A stretch of DNA of 5,545 nucleotides from Gammaproteobacteria bacterium (GTDB lineage Bacteria; Pseudomonadota; Gammaproteobacteria; GCA-001735895). Position 1 is the first letter of the stretch. Each line of letters begins with the position of its first letter. The stretch spans positions 1-5,545 of the forward strand of contig JAOTUD010000235.1 in the NCBI GenBank assembly GCA_029864065.1, written 5' to 3'. The notes under the pieces are model-generated. The model worked only from the letters and a program-made list of their open reading frames with translations. It was not told the origin of the DNA and did no database searches. Shown in pieces: positions 4,899 to 5,545 of the stretch. The position numbers were made by a program, and so were the translations under genes.

Positions 4899-5545
4899 TC
4901 AGGCGTCGAGCCCGGTGCCGCCGTACAGCCACGCGAGCTTGTCGTACCATTGATTTGGGGTCAGATTCGACATGACGTGGTTGCGCACTTCTGCGACTGC
5001 TCCGGCCGGGTGGTAAATATATTCGCCGATCAGGCGCGAATCGAGCTGCACCCGCGCGGTACGCACGCGGCGTTGGCGCATGTATCGATCCAGCGCGGTC
5101 TCGATATCGTCCCCGTGGTGTTCAACCATATGGCTCAGGCAGACAGCGTCTTCCATCGCCATGCAGGCGCCCTGGGCGAAGTACTGTAGCATCGGGTGCG
5201 CGGCGTCGCCGAGCAGCGCGACGCGTCCGTCAACCCAGTCGAGAATCGGGTCCCGGTCGCATAAAACCCAGAGCTTCCAGTCCTTTCCGTGTTCGATGAT
5301 CTGCCGCGCGCGCTGCGTTATGTGCTCGAAACCCCGTTCGACTTCGGCCTTGCTGACCGGCTTGCCCGCGACCGCTTCCTTGACGTCGTTGTGATAGGTC
5401 ACCACCAGGTTGAAAAGCTGCCAGCCCTTCAGCGGGTAGTGGACGATATGGCATTTTGGCCCGGCCCACAGCGTCGCGGCGTTCCAGCGCAGGTCTTCGG
5501 GCATTTGTTCGGTCGGGATCACGGAACGGTAGGTGGTGTGTCCGG
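4899..5545 (-). CDS. 3-hydroxybenzoate 6-hydroxylase (FAD monooxygenase), C-terminal part
   Basis: The gene runs off the right edge; 214 C-terminal residues of an expected roughly 400 are visible. The GTG at 5522 is an internal Val codon, since Gly-His-Thr-Thr-Tyr-Arg-Ser precedes it in frame. The protein is a group A flavoprotein monooxygenase: the FAD ribityl-binding Gly-Asp motif appears as Gly-Arg-Val-Ala-Leu-Leu-Gly-Asp-Ala-Ala-His-Pro, followed by Met-Leu-Gln-Tyr-Phe-Ala-Gln-Gly-Ala and Met-Glu-Asp-Ala. It hydroxylates 3-hydroxybenzoate para to the existing hydroxyl with NADH and O2, giving gentisate. The Tyr-Arg-Ser and Gly-Pro-Lys-Cys-His-Ile-Val-His-Tyr-Pro stretches look like the MhbM/NagX/XlnD group rather than salicylate 1-hydroxylase, and the adjacent gentisate dioxygenase supports this. 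The N-terminal Gly-x-Gly-x-x-Gly FAD motif and the operon promoter are outside the window. Confidence 0.9.
   Translation of the reverse strand, partial: GHTTYRSVIPTEQMPEDLRWNAATLWAGPKCHIVHYPLKGWQLFNLVVTYHNDVKEAVAGKPVSKAEVERGFEHITQRARQIIEHGKDWKLWVLCDRDPILDWVDGRVALLGDAAHPMLQYFAQGACMAMEDAVCLSHMVEHHGDDIETALDRYMRQRRVRTARVQLDSRLIGEYIYHPAGAVAEVRNHVMSNLTPNQWYDKLAWLYGGTGLDA

Noticed and set aside
1..5545. CRISPR array, tRNA, insertion sequence or phage signature
   Set aside because: No regularly spaced repeats, no transposase or integrase-like frame, and no tRNA-like fold noticed on either strand by eye.

Overview
The window is about 60% G+C by eye, with dense short-spaced genes, overlapping ATGA start/stop junctions and clear Shine-Dalgarno sites. 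The protein families point to a Gram-negative proteobacterium, most likely beta- or gammaproteobacterial. I cannot place it more precisely from sequence alone.

Layout. At the left edge is the C-terminal end of a kinase-like phosphotransferase (+ strand, 2-310). It converges on an alpha/beta hydrolase of the haloacetate/fluoroacetate dehalogenase type (- strand, 321-1199). A 238-bp divergent intergenic region (1200-1437) carries a candidate promoter and several dyad sequences. Next on the + strand come a hot-dog thioesterase of the 4-hydroxybenzoyl-CoA thioesterase type (1438-1887) and a small stand-alone Lrp/AsnC ligand-binding (RAM) domain protein (1940-2209). The RAM gene appears to have its own -10 box.

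The right half (2252-5545, - strand) is a catabolic operon for 3-hydroxybenzoate through gentisate. Read in transcription order it is: 3-hydroxybenzoate 6-hydroxylase (cut by the window edge), gentisate 1,2-dioxygenase, a fumarylpyruvate hydrolase-family protein, a zeta-class glutathione-dependent maleylpyruvate isomerase, and a MarR-type regulator. The chemistry runs 3-hydroxybenzoate -> gentisate -> maleylpyruvate -> fumarylpyruvate -> fumarate + pyruvate. Gaps are 18 and 24 bp, and the last two junctions are 4-bp overlaps, so this is very likely one transcript. The thioesterase upstream could in principle supply free hydroxybenzoate from a CoA ester, but that link is inference.

The most unusual observation is that the fumarylpyruvate hydrolase gene is intact as a reading frame but encodes only 144 residues. 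The family's N-terminal and C-terminal motifs are fused directly, with roughly 80 central residues missing, including the region expected to carry the metal-binding Asp. This looks like a clean in-frame internal deletion, or an assembly collapse, in the last enzymatic step of an otherwise complete pathway. I saw no CRISPR array, tRNA, rRNA, insertion sequence or other mobile element, and nothing that amounts to a wholly new system.
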